Of a stretch of 7,821 bases of DNA, positions 6,705-7,821 are shown piece by piece. The notes below the pieces were generated by a model. That model worked only from the letters and a program-made list of their open reading frames with translations, ran no database searches and was not told the origin of the DNA. The DNA is from Burkholderiales bacterium (lineage in GTDB: Bacteria > Pseudomonadota > Gammaproteobacteria > Burkholderiales > Burkholderiaceae_D), in NCBI GenBank assembly GCA_005800405.1, contig SYFN01000108.1:1-7821 (forward strand), written 5' to 3'. The number at the start of each line of letters is the position of its first letter. The first letter of the stretch is position 1. A program made the position numbers and the translations under genes.

Positions 6705-7346
6705 ATGGCGACCAAGGTAGATCCACTTTTTGTGCCCGATTACTGGGAAAAGGCTAAATCTGAGCTGATGCGGCGGGACCGCATCATGAAAAAGCTCATT
6801 CCACGTTTCGGGGACTTGCAGCTGGTGGGGCGAGGCGATCCATTTGTGACGCTGGCGCGCTCCATCGTTGGGCAGCAGATTTCCGTGAAAGCTGCGCAGG
6901 CCGTCTGGGAGCGTATGCTGGTGGTGTGTACGAAAATGACACCGGCACAAGTGACACGGCAGGGGCAGGTGAAACTGGCTGGATGCGGTCTGTCTAAACG
7001 TAAAGTGGAGTACCTGTTGGATCTTGCTGCGCATTTCCGCGATGGAACCGTGCATGCAAAGGACTGGTCCTCGATGGAAGACGAAGGCGTGATCGCCGAG
7101 TTGATCCAGATTCGCGGCATCGGCCGCTGGACTGCCGAGATGTTCCTGATCTTCAATCTGTTGAGGCCGAATATCCTGCCGCTGGATGATGTCGGTTTGC
7201 TCAGGGGGATAAGCATCAATTATTTTTCCGGTGAGCCGGTCTCTCGGAGTGATGCGCGAGAGGTCTCAGCCGCTTGGGAGCCCTGGCGCACCGTGGCCAC
7301 ATGGTATTTGTGGCGTAGTTTGGACCCGATACCGGTAGGATACTGA
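6705..7346 (+). CDS. alkA: DNA-3-methyladenine glycosylase II (short AlkA-type, HhH-GPD)
   Basis: The enzyme excises alkylated purines such as 3-methyladenine as the first step of base excision repair. The 213-residue protein has RGDPFVTLARSIVGQQISVKAAQAVW (43-68), a helix-hairpin-helix IQIRGIGRWTAEMFLIF (134-150) and LPLDDVGLLRGI (159-170), whose second Asp (Asp162) aligns with catalytic Asp238 of E. coli AlkA. No catalytic Lys replaces the Gly-Arg-Trp of the hairpin, which fits a monofunctional glycosylase. It lacks the N-terminal TBP-like domain of the 282-residue E. coli protein. I chose the ATG at 6705 because it starts four bases after the cysS stop, has AAGGG nine bases upstream and gives the expected MATKV-type N-terminus. 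The same frame is open back to 6474, but that stretch overlaps cysS and is low-complexity Arg/Ser-rich. Close spacing implies co-transcription with cysS, with no sign of Ada-type regulation. Confidence 0.92.
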   Translation: MATKVDPLFVPDYWEKAKSELMRRDRIMKKLIPRFGDLQLVGRGDPFVTLARSIVGQQISVKAAQAVWERMLVVCTKMTPAQVTRQGQVKLAGCGLSKRKVEYLLDLAAHFRDGTVHAKDWSSMEDEGVIAELIQIRGIGRWTAEMFLIFNLLRPNILPLDDVGLLRGISINYFSGEPVSRSDAREVSAAWEPWRTVATWYLWRSLDPIPVGY

Positions 7347-7417
7347 TTGATTGGATGCAAGAATGCTACTCTCCTTTGCGCCGCAAGATGCGCCCCGAAT
7401 GCAGTTGCCAGGATGAC

Positions 7418-7423
7418 AAGGAG
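7418..7423 (+). promoter_or_regulatory. Ribosome binding site deciding the accA GTG start
   Basis: AAGGAG lies five bases before GTG 7429. An ATG at 7427 is only three bases from it and is followed at once by TGA, so it cannot start a protein. The spacing supports GTG as the accA start. Confidence 0.75.
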
Positions 7424-7428
7424 TTCAT

Positions 7429-7821
7429 GTGAGCAAAAGCACCTTCCTCAGCTTTGAGCAACCGATCGCAGAGCTCGAATCCAAAATCGAAGAACTACGT
7501 TTCGTTCAGGAAGACTCTGCGGTCGACATCAGCGAAGAAATCGATCGCCTTTCGCAGAAGAGTCAGCAACTCACCAAAGACCTCTACGGTAAACTGACGC
7601 CATGGCAGGTATCGCAAATCGCCCGGCATCCACAGCGTCCGTACACGATGGACTATGTGAACGAAATCTTTACCGATTTTCATGAGCTGCATGGCGACCG
7701 AACTTACGCAGATGACCAATCGATTGTCGGTGGTCTTGCGCGCTTCAATGCGCAGTCATGCATGGTCATCGGTCATCAGAAAGGGCGCGATACCAAAGAG
7801 CGCGCGATGCGCAATTTCGGC
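7429..7821 (+). CDS. accA: Acetyl-CoA carboxylase carboxyltransferase subunit alpha (3'-truncated by window edge)
   Basis: AccA and AccD form the carboxyltransferase that moves the carboxyl group from biotin-BCCP to acetyl-CoA, making malonyl-CoA, the first committed step of fatty acid synthesis. The window contains the first 131 codons of a protein usually near 320 residues. The N-terminal helical segment [20 protein letters not shown] (6-25) leads to SQQLTKDLY (45-53), [18 protein letters not shown] (56-73), [13 protein letters not shown] (84-96) and [19 protein letters not shown] (113-131), all typical of AccA. The start is GTG, supported by AAGGAG at 7418-7423. The gene follows alkA after 82 bases; that gap shows no clear promoter or terminator, so accA may be in the cysS-alkA unit or have its own weak promoter. 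Confidence 0.96.
   Translation, partial: MSKSTFLSFEQPIAELESKIEELRFVQEDSAVDISEEIDRLSQKSQQLTKDLYGKLTPWQVSQIARHPQRPYTMDYVNEIFTDFHELHGDRTYADDQSIVGGLARFNAQSCMVIGHQKGRDTKERAMRNFG

Noticed and set aside
5963..6715. 250-residue minus-strand frame antisense to cysS
   Set aside because: It lies almost wholly within cysS, which has complete catalytic motifs. The frame has no recognisable domain and is a codon-bias shadow.
7347..7428. Possible accA promoter and a TTGC-GCC-GCAA hairpin in the alkA-accA gap
   Set aside because: The best -35/-10 pair (TTGATT and TACTCT) has only 14-base spacing, and the inverted repeat is four bases per arm without a T-run, so neither is convincing.

Overview
This window is an ordinary housekeeping segment of a proteobacterial chromosome, most likely a betaproteobacterium of the Burkholderiales type. 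I infer this from the protein sequences: the RlmB, CysS, AlkA and AccA reading frames closely resemble what I remember of Burkholderia/Bordetella-type proteins. The gene order also fits: a cysE - lpxH - two cyclophilins - cysS - alkA - accA run is familiar from that group. Base composition is moderately GC-rich and looks uniform. I see no mobile element genes, integrases, CRISPR, tRNA or rRNA.

There are three transcriptional blocks. Block 1 (1-2986, + strand) holds the 3' two thirds of rnr (RNase R, cut by the window start), rlmB (23S rRNA 2'-O-methyltransferase) and cysE (serine acetyltransferase). Block 2 (3229-5109, - strand) is a compact operon read right to left: ppiA (exported cyclophilin), ppiB (cytoplasmic cyclophilin) and lpxH (UDP-2,3-diacylglucosamine pyrophosphatase of lipid A synthesis). 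Block 3 (5312-7821, + strand) holds cysS (cysteinyl-tRNA synthetase), alkA (short 3-methyladenine DNA glycosylase) and the start of accA (acetyl-CoA carboxylase alpha subunit, cut by the window end).

The functional themes are RNA turnover and modification (rnr, rlmB), cysteine supply and use (cysE makes O-acetylserine, the cysteine precursor; cysS charges tRNA with cysteine), envelope and lipid synthesis (lpxH, accA), protein folding (ppiA, ppiB) and DNA alkylation repair (alkA). Every protein keeps the diagnostic motifs visible in the window, and none is frameshifted or broken.

The two larger gene-free stretches are the convergent gap 2987-3228 and the divergent gap 5110-5311. The first holds a decayed copy of what looks like a dispersed palindromic repeat, a perfect short palindrome, and a consensus -35 box and Shine-Dalgarno sequence with no obvious gene. 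The second holds plausible divergent promoters and an 8-bp inverted repeat overlapping the putative cysS -10 box. I found no convincing evidence of a novel biological system; the intergenic signals are the only items worth a second look.
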